Source: Solen grandis
Taxonomy: Eukaryota; Mollusca; Bivalvia; Adapedonta; Solenidae
DNA: 64,000 bases
NCBI GenBank assembly: GCA_021229015.1
Contig: CM037782.1
Span: forward strand, 58,959,518 to 59,023,517
Direction: 5' to 3'
The notes below the pieces were generated by a model. The model saw only the letters and a program-made list of their open reading frames with translations. It had not been told where the DNA came from and searched no databases. The translations under genes and the position numbers were made by a program. Shown here piece after piece: positions 1 through 10,310 of this stretch (position 1 is its first letter; each line of letters opens with the position of its first letter).

Positions 1-1672
1 GCCATTGTAGATTTCAAAAATTGATATTGCATTGACATGAAGAAATTTAGAAAATCATGTATTAACATACTACAAACACAGAACATTATACACATACAAA
101 AACAAAAAGAAAGAAAAACATGTACATTCATTCAAACATCGAATATAAATTACTTTTACCTCAACCTCTATGTTTGACAGACGCCCAATAATTCCACTTA
201 CGAGGGAGATTTAAAAAAATACTTAATACAATGGACGGATTTAATTTTTGAAAGACAAAGAAAACTCACATCACCAGCATCAGTTATGAACGGTGCTGTA
301 AGGTGTACGCGACATTTGGCATTCTTCAAGCAATAACGCATGCACGGAATCCCCGTAACATTAAAAACAACTACAGTTACGTTGTTTTGTTATTACTTTC
401 TTCAAAATAACATAAGAACCTGTCTTCAGAATTTCAGTGTTCTGTCATTTTTAGCTTCTATAACTGTCTTATTAATTAACCAAGAAATCTGAAAATTGTT
501 GTGAATTAGAATTTAAGATTTTTGATTAAAAAAAATTCAGTTTGAAATATTTTGTAAAATACAAACCGTGTAAAATAAAGACTTAAACAAGAATCAGAAA
601 GAGTTTTTTTTCTGTAAGCCACAAGCTGAAAAACTTAGATCAAAGTATTTAACTTACTTGAATTTTACTTTATTATCACCGGAAACGAAAAAGTTAGAAT
701 ATTTGTCATCATTTCATAAAAAGCTTGTTTGTCTGATAATGACAACTAACCCAAGCACTGTTATACAATGCTATTGTACCAAAGCAATTAAAAAAATAAT
801 TAAGCAACTAGAATGTTCAATTACGTGGAAAAAGAATGATGCACAACATGTATTGATACACTTGTAAAGTATGGGGTCATTATTATCCCCTCATACCAAA
901 ATATACATAAAATACATTTAAATAATAAAAAATAACATTTATGTGACACATTTATGGAATAAAACTAATAAATGATTTTAAACAAACATTCAGTTCGTCA
1001 GTGCCGAATCGTTATAATTGCCATAATGGTGATTTGTACTGTATTATTCTACCACCTTCAATTAAAATCTATATCCTTTTTCTCTTCCAAATCCACAATA
1101 TCAATATTGCTATACATAAGGAATACAAACTCAACTATCATTTGTATTTCCATAATCAACCTGCAATATTCCAATATTGATTAATCCACAATTGCAATTC
1201 ATTCTGCGATCCAGTCAAACTTCGATAATATATTCACTTAACTGCGTATAAACCTTTAAGTAATTTTAGAAATACTGATACATCTTTTTAACGGCATTTC
1301 TGTATATCATTTATAATCAAAAGCAAATATCATATGACATTAGGAGGTCCACACTTTTTCTTTTTTCAACGTGATTAGTAACGTCAACAACTGATTTTCA
1401 TATACATACATTCACTTTTTAAACGCCTCTAATTACTTTTACTGATTCATAATTAATATGGAATCCATCAGAAACTACTTAAAAAACGAAATGTGTTTAT
1501 AATGAATGTAATTCATAACACAGATCTACTAATATTGTCTGTGTTCATAAGAACTCATATATTTTACTTAGCTCTCGTATGTGGAACTAACTTCATGCGG
1601 ACTCCTCAGATTGTGTCCTGGCGCATTTAAAGCTGGGAAAACTACCATATATGGGATACTCCACGTGATCTA
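1..1672. other. Region downstream of the coiled-coil gene, no gene seen
   Basis: AT-rich sequence lying 3' of the minus-strand coiled-coil gene, so part of it may be that gene's 3' UTR. A minus-strand AATAAA hexamer (TTTATT on the plus strand at 669-674) is about 1 kb beyond the stop codon and could be a polyadenylation signal, but such hexamers are common in DNA of this composition. The two short plus-strand open frames (658-867 and 972-1184) have low-complexity, hydrophobic or Asn/Ile-rich translations and show no splice or domain support. Confidence 0.5.
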
Positions 1673-1940
1673 TCAATATATTTCAAAGTCATAATCTGCA
1701 TTCTGCCCACTAGCTGTCGCATCCTCTGATTTTGGCGTGTCCTTCTTTTTTGGTTTCACCTCAGATTTTCTTGAAGAGTCTTTTTCAGATTTGTCTCGTG
1801 TTTCGTTGCTGCGGTCCTTACTTGAACTTCTTCCGGTTTCCGGTCCATAGTTACCGACCCGGGACTCTGCACGCTTTCTTTTCATATCCTCCAGACGCTC
1901 TTTAAGTTTAGAATCTTGTTCTTTTTTCTTTTCCTGTATC
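1673..1940 (-). CDS. Terminal coding exon of an unrecognised charged coiled-coil protein
   Basis: Last of four minus-strand exons. It starts after an acceptor reading CCTATAG at 1941-1947 and ends in a TGA stop at the left edge. The first base completes a split codon: the preceding exon ends AAA-AG and this exon supplies G, giving Lys-Arg before IQEKKKEQDSKLKERLEDMK. The first ~30 residues are a Lys/Glu-rich helix that continues the coiled coil of the preceding exon. The rest is a Ser/Lys/Asp-rich, probably disordered tail ending NADYDFEIY. The exon is about 89 codons. I do not recognise the family. Coding status is supported by the phase match, the composition and the clean acceptor. Confidence 0.72.
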
Positions 1941-2000
1941 CTATAGGAACACAATGTTTAACAATAAGAAGAAAGATGACGATAACGAATTGACGGTGAT

Positions 2001-2040
2001 GTTGTTGTTGTTGTTGATGATGATGATGATGATGATGATG
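2001..2040. repeat. (GTT)n/(GAT)n microsatellite
   Basis: About five GTT units followed by about eight GAT units, inside the intron between the last two exons of the coiled-coil gene. Confidence 0.9.
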
Positions 2041-2415
2041 TTTTGACATTGATAATTATTATCTTTATTTACAATGTTAAACTAAAGAAGTTTCACATAT
2101 TATTATTATTTAAATGCAATGCTATTGATATATATCTTGTTTTACTACAGACATTTGACATACTTTAACACACGAATTGCCTCTGAAAAGTGTCCCCTAT
2201 TAACCCGGGCATAAAATTATAAATAGGAACAAAACATAAGTGAACTGTGTTACTCTTTATGACTTTACGAAACGGTACATTTATACCTTTTTCAAACCAT
2301 TGACTGGAAAGAAATATACGCTCTTGGTCCTGAGAAACATTGGTCTTAAACAAATAAAGTTGGTCAAGTAAACACGTTCGCCAATCCCTATAAATGTCAA
2401 TCAATTTTTTCGTAC

Positions 2416-2589
2416 CTTTTGTCCATTGCCAATGCTTTTTCCAGTAGTTCAAGCGCCTTTTCTTCTGTTGACTGTTTCTGCTGTCTCCTTTGTTCCCTCC
2501 TTTTCTCGATCAATTCCTTCTGTCGAAGTCTCTCCACCTCGTTCTGGCGGATTGGCATCAGAGAGATTCTTCATAACTTCGTCCTTTTC
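2416..2589 (-). CDS. Third exon of the coiled-coil protein, with an internal frame conflict
   Basis: The donor is AAAAG|GTACG at 2415/2416. The best upstream acceptor is TTTCAAG ending at 2590. The 3' three quarters read MPIRQNEVERLRQKELIEKR and then a Glu/Gln/Arg/Lys-rich helix ending ALELLEKALAMDKR. This is a strong coiled-coil signature, and its phase joins exactly to the terminal exon. That frame has a TGA at 2571-2573, just upstream. The frame entered from exon 2 (phase 0 at 2589) reads EKDEVMKNLSDANPPERG and stops before the donor. Either one base is extra near 2558-2566 (assembly error or real frameshift), or a weak acceptor (ATGAAG ending at 2569) or an unseen microexon is used. The family is not recognised. 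Confidence 0.6.
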
Positions 2590-3055
2590 CTTGAAAGTAA
2601 GGATGAAACATTTCAGATGACCGTAAATGAAATAAGATTTTTTGCTTGGGTTAGCATCCCCTCGACATTATTTCAGTCATTTTAGAGACTTGTCTACTTG
2701 ATACGGTGGTGCCTTATGAAAATGGCATGATATCCCACCCGGTTACAGTGTCCAAACACTGTGCCAACCAATATTGTCAATGTGATCTCTAAAATACATA
2801 AGTACGATCTCAGATTTATATTAAAACATTTGCTATACTTTGACCTAATGCCTTTGTATGATATTTGAGCGGTGCTCTTGAAAATAAAGTTTTACTCAAA
2901 AATCATGGTTAGGCTTAAGTTTGATAATACGAAGTATAAATTTATATAGGCACAGTATATCGGGAAAAATGGTTTGGATATTCCGCTACCTTGATATGGC
3001 GGAGCATTTCTGTCTGAAAACTGTTGTCATGGGTTACAGTAAATATTATGAAGCT

Positions 3056-3131
3056 GAAAGAAAGAAAGAAAGAAAGAAAGAAAGAAGAAAAAGTCGAAGA
3101 GGAAGAAAGTGATGATGATGATGATGATGAA

Positions 3132-3183
<52 letters not shown>
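3056..3183. repeat. (GAAA)n followed by (GAT)n microsatellites
   Basis: A GAAA run (about 3056-3090) leads through a purine-rich stretch into about two dozen GAT triplets (3110-3183). Read in frame these give poly-Asp on the plus strand and poly-Ile, poly-His or poly-Ser on the minus strand, which explains the long overlapping open frames here. It lies in the intron between exons 2 and 3 of the minus-strand gene and is not coding evidence. Confidence 0.92.
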
Positions 3184-3185
<2 letters not shown>

Positions 3186-3358
3186 AAAGGAGAAAGGAAG
3201 GAGAATAATAATATGACGTCGATGAAGAGGAGGGAGAAGGAGGAGGAGGCAGAGGAGCAAGAGAAGGAGGCTCTTTTCCGACACGAGCCGCACATCTCCC
3301 TTTATTCAAACACAATGATAGATTTTGGAAACCAGAAGAAACATAGGTGGTCAAGAAC

Positions 3359-3636
3359 CTCTTCCACGGTTTTCTTGACGACCGGTGTCGGCAGGCTTCT
3401 CGTGCTCATTACGCTATCCGCTCGGTTGCCCTGGCGACCGTCCGTGCTATGGCTGCGAATGATGGTCTCTGCGAGGGGTGGTTTCTTCTTGCCACGTTTT
3501 TTGAGGTAGTCGCTAACTGCAGTGCTGTTGGACTTCTCGTCCACGTACGACAGACGAGAGTCGGACTTACTGGAGGTGAGTTTCCTCTGTACGTAGTCGT
3601 CCACGCATTCTTTGTCATGCTCTTTCCGCTTCTCCT
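3359..3636 (-). CDS. Second exon of the coiled-coil protein
   Basis: The acceptor is TTTTTCAG ending at 3637. The best donor is GAAGAG|GTTCTT at 3358/3359. The exon begins with AG, which together with the final G of the upstream exon makes GAG (Glu). The joined reading is SRML-E-EKRKEHDKECVDDYVQRK. About 92 codons follow: a charged helix, then Ser-rich sequence (LTSSKSDSRLSYVDEKS), a basic patch (YLKKRGKKKPP) and RSLPTPVVKKTVEE. GC content is clearly higher than in flanking DNA, as expected of coding sequence here. The phase agreement with the upstream exon is strong evidence. The donor is only moderate; if it is not used, the frame reads about 14 more codons to a stop. Confidence 0.72.
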
Positions 3637-4147
3637 CTGAAAAATAAAATGCACTTTAAGATTTTTCTAATCTAATAGCCACCAATTCCATGAAAAAACA
3701 TACAAGTATAACTTGACAATATAAGCTTAAAGATGTCAAAAGTTATCTCCCCTGAAAACTATGCATTATCTCCTTTAAAACCTAAAACAGTAATTACCCC
3801 TGTTTTTCTACGGTGAAATTTGGATTTCTTTATGGAATTTGAAACACTATCAAATGATGAGGCTTCCTACCATTAGTTTTTCTCAAGATTCAAAATATCT
3901 GTAAAACGTTTTAATTTTTTTTTAGATTTGATTTTTTGTTAGATGTCTTTAAAGTGACTTAGAGTCATAGAAATATAACCATCCAGTGAGTGGCTACCTT
4001 TAAAAAAATCACGGCCCATGAGTTGGCCACCGTTTTGTATTTGGGAACATTATCAATCCAGTGGTCAGTTTTGATGATACAACCTTCCAATTCAGCGTGA
4101 TCTGTACATACATATATCATTTTCGAGGATTTTTTTGTTGGTGGTAA

Positions 4148-4190
4148 TGTGTGTGTGTGAGCGCGCGCGCGCGTGTGTGTGTGTGTGTGG
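4148..4190. repeat. (GT)n(GC)n(GT)n compound microsatellite
   Basis: Alternating purine-pyrimidine run with a central GCGCGC block, a sequence type prone to left-handed DNA. It lies within the large intron. Confidence 0.9.
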
Positions 4191-5087
4191 GTGTTCATTT
4201 GTTAGGTAAATCGAAATTTACTTACAACTGACAGTTCCAACTGCAAACATACTAGTGCAAGGTTTTAATGAAAAAAATCATGTCGATGCTTCCCGATCTC
4301 ACTTGAGTCGACAGAAGTCGTTAAAGTGTCAGTTGTTAATAAAATTCATGGTAACGTTACTTTCAAATAAATATTCTATTCACGGTGTTAAATATTGAGA
4401 CCATTACTTGTTTCTTGTATATTTTATTTTTTGAGTACTTTTAATGCCTGATGCCTGTTCATTAGCGATCTTCGCATAACTATTTTAAAAGTCTGACACG
4501 TTACCCGTGACAATATTCCAAGATATATTAGATCACAATTTTAAGACCCTTAGCCCCTTTCTATGAATAATTAATTCAGCTAATGACAAAATTGCGCATT
4601 CAACCCCGGCAATATCGTACTCTCTCCCCCCCCCCTTTTTTTTTCTTACAACCAACTAATGTGTTTATTAGTTGATAAAAACATCATAAAACTTGAGTCG
4701 CGATCAGGTCAGTGTATGTAGGCAGAACATAAAACATATATGTATTTCAGTAAAAAATCTCATTTACTAATTAGTTTCAAAGCTCATTATTATTCCTAAT
4801 TTCATTTGTTACTTGCCGTCTCATTTAACACACACTAAATGCAATATGTGACCATACATAGTTAAGCAATTAATTTCCCAACGTTTAAAAGTACAGATCG
4901 GCTGTAGGCATTTGGCAACTTACATCCTGAAATCAATGGTGAGAGATTCTGAAGAAAACCAGATGATTGGGCTGTCTCGAACCATGGACCTTCTTGCTAA
5001 TAACCCTACCCATGCCTTTACCGTCTGCGTTATTTTTCATCAGTTTACATACTTTTGCGTTACAAAAAAAATCTACTTATATTTATT

Positions 5088-5329
5088 TTAACCCTTTCCC
5101 TCATACAGACTCATTTTGACGCACTCAATAGGTACCACATAAAGCCTGATCTGCAGAAAGCCAAACTCAAAAGTTACCAAATTTAATTGTAAAATCCTCA
5201 TTACCAGACCACTGAGGAGCAGCGAACAGCATAAAACCTGATCAGTCTGCAAGTTACTGGCAGGCTGATCTGGTTTTATGCTGTTCGCATAGGTCTTTTC
5301 ATGGTATCCTCTATGAGGAAAAGGGTTAA
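5088..5329. mobile_element. TTAA-bounded palindromic MITE, copy 1
   Basis: The 242-bp element starts TTAACCCTTTCCCTCATA and ends with the inverse, TATGAGGAAAAGGGTTAA, so the TTAA at both edges and the ~18-bp terminal inverted repeats are visible directly. Inside, a long hairpin-forming block (about 5222-5290) has GCGAACAGCATAAAACC on one side and its complement on the other. TTAA flanking followed by CCC-type ends is what piggyBac-superfamily elements leave, so this is probably a non-autonomous piggyBac-like element. It has no coding capacity. A second copy, in the opposite orientation, is at 12179-12409. Confidence 0.75.
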
Positions 5330-6042
5330 TTAGAGTGGTTATGATATGGTCACGTGTTTTCGATAATACTGATAAGCACGATCTCAGGCTCAAATTTGAG
5401 TATCATACTCAAATCCCTATTGAAACTTATGGACACAGTTTGAGTCTGAGTATGTAAATTATACTTAAAAATGGTGTTATTAAACTGAGACAGTTGTTGG
5501 GATGGTATGTTTAAGTCTTCATTGTAACACTAAGCAAGAAATCTCTTGCTTGTTTGCGCTGTTTTAGACAATGCCACGTGACCGGGCGTCCGCTGCGACA
5601 TACATCATGATTGTATATTAAAACTGCAATTCAATAAAAAAAGAGGGTTAATGACGTCATTGAAAGTTATTTAAGGGCATTTCGCTACATAAATAAACAG
5701 ATTGTCAATGCATTTACAGATATGTAATACTGTTTCGTGTGTGTGTGTGTTTCAATCAATTGAATACCTGTTTATGTCCTGCATTTCAAACTGGGCCTTT
5801 CTCAAACAGAATTTCATATGAACAAACGTTGTTGTATAAATGAATTAAAAACGAAGGATATTGGCCTCCATTTTAAAAGCTTTATCACTTCAATATATAG
5901 AGACTGTGACGTCACTAGCTTGCACTGGTGTCACTTTACTCTTCATTGTCTAGCACAGTTCATGATTTGAGGCCCCAGGCATTGGGATGACAGTTTTCCA
6001 CGGAATTCAGTTAGGCCATCGCCTATTTATATAAAGGACCTA

Positions 6043-6215
6043 ATCTGAAACGCGAAAACACGAAAGGAAGATCACGAAAACGCGATGACGAAAACGTGAT
6101 GACGAAAACGCAAAGTACGATTTCAAAAACGTGAAAAAAGCGAAATCACGAAAGTTCGTCATCGTGTTTTCGCATTTTCGTCATCTTAGTTTCGTGATTT
6201 CGTGTTTTCACCTTT
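6043..6215. repeat. Foldback-like block of CGAAAACGCGATGA motifs, left
   Basis: The first half carries short tandem variants of GATGACGAAAACGCG. The second half carries the complement (CGTCATCGTGTTTTCGCATT and similar), so the block can fold on itself. A similar, larger block is at 6846-7078. Local CpG density is far above the surrounding AT-rich intron. Confidence 0.75.
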
Positions 6216-6478
6216 CATTTTTGGGGCTTACCGAACAAAGAGTTTATCTTTTCTATCCATTTTAAATAAATTTCAGCGAAAAATATACCGATATTTAATA
6301 AACATATAGATAATGGAAATAAATAACACAACGTTACATATCTATACACAGAACATAATATAAATAGGCATCAAATTTAATATCAAAATAGATATTTTAT
6401 AATAATCGTTCATCTATATTTAGCTGAAAATGATAGTAACTGAATGTATGGAAGAGCAGTCCCTATATTGGCAGTCCA

Positions 6479-6482
<4 letters not shown>

Positions 6483-6517
<35 letters not shown>

Positions 6518-6545
6518 AGTTTACAAGAAATATTAAATTGATTTT

Positions 6546-6585
<40 letters not shown>

Positions 6586-6586
6586 A
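6483..6586. repeat. (GA)n and (AATA)n microsatellites
   Basis: A GA run at 6483-6515 and an AAAT/AATA run at 6548-6586, located between the two foldback-like blocks. Confidence 0.92.
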
Positions 6587-6845
6587 CGTTCATCAATTGA
6601 AATGTAATTATGAAGATTTTATATGACGAAATATATCATTTGCGTACACTATAGTTGTCTCGCTAAGCTGATTACCTTTAATCATTTCATAATAAGCCGT
6701 AAGACATAATTATCTACTTATCCAGTAAGTCTGCAGATCTAAGAATATTTAAGATTAAATAAATAAGACGGATATTTCGTTGAAGACATTGTCTCTCTCA
6801 AAATAAATTAGTTTTTTTGCACTGCGCATGCATACTGGAAGATGA

Positions 6846-7078
6846 AAGTACGATGGCTAAAACGCGAAAACATGATGACAAAAACGTGAAAGTACGATGA
6901 CGAAACCGCGGTGACGAAAACTCAAAAACACGAAAAAGTGAAAGTTTGATGACGAGAGCGCGAAATTATATCGCATTTTCATCATCGTGTTTCGCATTTT
7001 CATCATCGTACTTTCGCGTTTTCGTCATCGTACTTTCGCGTCTTCGTCATCGTACCTTCGCAATTTTGTTTTTTCGCA
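6846..7078. repeat. Foldback-like block of CGAAAACGCGATGA motifs, right
   Basis: Same architecture as the block at 6043-6215. A forward arm of GATGACGAAA-type motifs (about 6846-6965) is followed by an inverted arm with repeated CATCGTACTTTCGCGTTTTC units (about 6970-7078). With the left block it brackets about 630 bp. The pair could be the compound ends of one foldback transposon or two independent hairpin repeats. Confidence 0.72.
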
Positions 7079-9076
7079 TCTAAAACTCATCAATTCATAG
7101 GAGAATATGTAGATGACCCTTACGGAATTCCGTAGTTTTCAGGTATACATGTTGAAGTACATTGCAACTTCTGTTTGGATATTTTTCTTTATCCAGTACA
7201 TCTTTTCATCTTTTTCATTGTTAAAAAACAAAAGTTGTGTTGAAAAGATGCACTTCTTTGGGTTCAAATAAATTCTTTGATGGTACAAAATATAATTCAT
7301 TGGCTGTTAATGAATTTACAAAATTATATCTGGTATGTCAGAATAAAAGATGTCAAGGTATTACTGAATCAGAGATATGATGAAATGTATATATTATTCA
7401 TAATTTCCATATGATTATTAGAAACACTTAATATACAAAAGAAAATTCAGGACTTAGCTTGGCCTCTATGCACCTGTTATGAAAACAACTGCGATTACAG
7501 TGTTTTCACATGCAAAGGAATATATGTTGAATAACTGCAAACACTTGGTCTAAACCTCGAAACTGCCCCCATCCCCTCGGATTTCAAATTAAAGTCTTTA
7601 AACTTTATTTTTGCATAGAGTTAATGGCGAAACTTCTTAATTAACAAAAAAACAACAACAACAACAAAAAACAACATAATTTTTGAAGAAAACAAAACTA
7701 GATATGTACGCCAAATTTGAATAAAATATCTTAAATACTTTATGAGAAATCTTAGAAAAATAGGTGTCCCTTGGTACCGCAGACTTCCTACATGTATATA
7801 TAAAAACAACAACAAGAAAAGCATATTTTAAATCTAAGTGGGGACACTGTTCGAATCCCAATCTGCGAACACGTATAATATTTCTACCAGGCTGTCGTCC
7901 CTGTGTGCCGTACTCGGGAGTCTTCGTACAATTATATGTAGCTTACGTCACTATGACAGAACTATTACCGGTAAATCCCAAAAACAGAACAATATGATAC
8001 AAATCCATATGTGTATTTCCATTCCATTGTTTAGCATTTTCATGTCCAGATCATTTTAGAGAATTGCCAAAATTAGTCTAAAACGAAACCACTGACGAAT
8101 TCTTAAACTAAACCACCGAATTCTTAAACTAAACCACTGAAAAATTCTTAAACCGCTGAACAATACAAAGTGAATGTGTTTAAAATGCAATAATGGAGGT
8201 TCATAAATGTGACTGTCATGATGATTAATTATTGAATATATTGGCTGTCTAAATGACTCAGATACATCTGGTTTGGAAATATTCAAATAATTTATGAAAA
8301 TATTAAATGCGCAGTAAAACAGGCTTATTAATCATTCATATTTTTATTGGTCATATGCTTTCAATTTAACAAGTGGCCCGGAAATATCAGCATGCTGTTA
8401 TACAGGGATTACCCCCAAAGAGAAAAAAATATCTTCATAACAGATGCACTCGTTATGAAATTAATTGTAGAGTATAACATTTCATTTGCAGAAGCTCTTA
8501 AGCGGAGGACGAATGTCTCAATAAAAACATTTTATACAACAGCTAGACAAGTCATGGACGAGTCCCCCATGCATAATTTTGTTATAATAAAGTGTATTCA
8601 TTCAAATTAATTGTTATCATGTATTTCAAACGAGTGTATCATACACAAACTTATATACCATATGTGGCGAATTTATTAATAATGCAGCCCCGGTTTTTAA
8701 TTGAATTAATTGTTAGTATCGAACGGAGCGTTGAATTAAATGTATATTTTTTGTTAAAAAATCGATCTGAGAATGTGATTATTAGGTCATAAATTTCATA
8801 TGGAAATTCTGTGAGAAATGAGTCTAACTACTAATAAACTCTCGGTTTCCCAGTATGATTTTATTTCAATAAGACTGGTGCACAAAATACTGAAGAGTTA
8901 TATAAAAGTTCAAACAAATTGCAGAAGAGGAATCATAGATAAATCTTGAGTATCTCGGATTTCATTTTGTGAAACCGGCAAAAAAAAAAAAAACTTGAAG
9001 AAATAATTTGAAAAGCAACAAAGTTAAACAGAAAGTACGACTTTTTTTAAAAATGGGGTAAAGTAAACCCTAGATA

Positions 9077-9180
9077 TACAGTAAAATCTCGTTTTAAGAC
9101 ATCTAGGAATTAAGACCACCTCGCCACCTTGAGATCACTCATTTTTCTATAGGAGCCGTCTGATCAAGTTTCCTCTGTTT
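9077..9180 (+). mobile_element. One-ended fragment of a TACAGT-type MITE
   Basis: It starts TACAGTAAAATCTCGTTTTAAGAC. This resembles the terminal inverted repeats of the complete elements at 15652-15831 and 25535-25683 and the end at 36985-37044. No matching right end was found, so the boundary at 9180 is approximate. Confidence 0.4.
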
Positions 9181-9524
9181 GCTTATACAATATTGTAGCT
9201 CAGATTCTACACAGTCTGCAGAGCAAAGAAAAATCCACTGTTACTTTTACCATTTAAAGTTCAGTTCATAAATATTCATGAAGTCATAAAAATTATATTT
9301 GAAGTAAAAGGGTATAAAAGAATCATTAGGGCCTATATGTAGGGAAACACTTTTCCGTTTCGCATGCGCTATATCCAATACATTTGATGAAGGAATAAAA
9401 TACGGCAGTATTCTCCTCCTAATTGGAGCAAAAGATGCTGCTTGCGCCACCTTACACTGACGTCACATACCACGTGGTGACCACACCGAAGCGGGTGTAA
9501 TTAGAGAATTAAAAACATAATTAC

Positions 9525-9675
9525 CGAGCATTCTAGATGTTGATCGGAGCGAAGTGGAGTCGTCCTTGTAGGACATGAAGTCCTCCCGCAGGGTGAGGCG
9601 ACTCTCCTCTATGACGTCAATCATCTCCTCCGTCTCTTGCTCGTACAGGTCCAGCAGGCTCTCAATAAACGCCCT
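9525..9675 (-). CDS. First visible exon of the coiled-coil protein
   Basis: A 151-nt exon bounded by an acceptor (CTTCCGGTAG, ending at 9676) and a donor CTCG|GTAAT (9524/9525). It encodes exactly 50 codons plus one base, and that G completes a Glu codon with the next exon. It reads RAFIESLLDLYEQETEEMID and continues VIEESRLTLREDFMSYKDDS, an acidic amphipathic helix. GC is much higher than in the flanking intron. The acceptor means at least one exon lies further upstream (higher coordinates), but I could not find it in this window. The protein family is not recognised. Confidence 0.75.
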
Positions 9676-10038
9676 CTACCGGAAGTAGAAACAACAAACA
9701 TGGTATGTTAGTTACATATCATTGGACAGCTTCGGATTTAATGGTTGCATATATAATAGATTAATAGATGAAGTTTCATGGCTACAGTCATAAATTACAG
9801 TTTTGCCTACTTTCTGGTTTTATGAAATTTCTGCATTTCGTTGAAATTTTGAAAAACATCGAATAAAACTAACCAAGATTTTTATTGGGAGAAAGTTAGT
9901 GACTGTGTGATGCTTTTTGGGGCTTTTTACAACATCTTAAGTGTCCCGGTTATTTTATGTATAGATAGTTTTTCTAAAAGATACGTTTTCATATTTCCAT
10001 GTAGAACAACAAAGTGGGTTGCATATATATGACATTGT

Positions 10039-10096
10039 ATTCATTCATTCATTCATTCATTCATTCAGTCAGTCAGTCAACCAATCAATCAATCAA
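10039..10096. repeat. Compound (ATTC)n(AGTC)n(AATC)n microsatellite
   Basis: Three successive tetranucleotide runs differ by one base each, giving a stepwise ATTC to AGTC to AATC gradient. Confidence 0.9.
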
Positions 10097-10310
10097 TTAA
10101 TATTTTAATTATCCACATCATATTACGTATCACAAAATTATACACTGTATATATATCAATGAATTTTAATGCAAGTTTAAATTGATATTGTGAGAAAATG
10201 AATGAGAGTAAACCAGAATATAATTTCCATTACGAAAGATACGTTTGAGTGTCAATAGTTTCACATCACGGAAACTATCAGTGTTATCACATCAAGTTTA
10301 ATACTAGTAC

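Larger units (their letters stand above)
3637..9524 (-). other. Large intron of the coiled-coil gene, repeat-filled
   Basis: This is the intron between exons 1 and 2 as seen here, about 5.9 kb. It holds a (GT)n/(GC)n run at 4148-4190, a TTAA-bounded palindromic MITE (5088-5329), two foldback-like blocks (6043-6215 and 6846-7078), (GA)n and (AATA)n runs (6483-6586) and a MITE end (9077-9180), each listed separately. The short open frames at 7621-8792 have no domain or splice support. Otherwise I see nothing. Confidence 0.6.

Noticed and set aside
3024..3509. 161-codon plus-strand frame with a poly-Asp stretch
   Set aside because: It reads through GAAA and GAT microsatellites and then the antisense of a real minus-strand exon.
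5395..5425. TTTGAGTATCATACTCAAA near-palindrome as an operator
   Set aside because: Isolated short palindrome in AT-rich intron DNA, with no supporting context.
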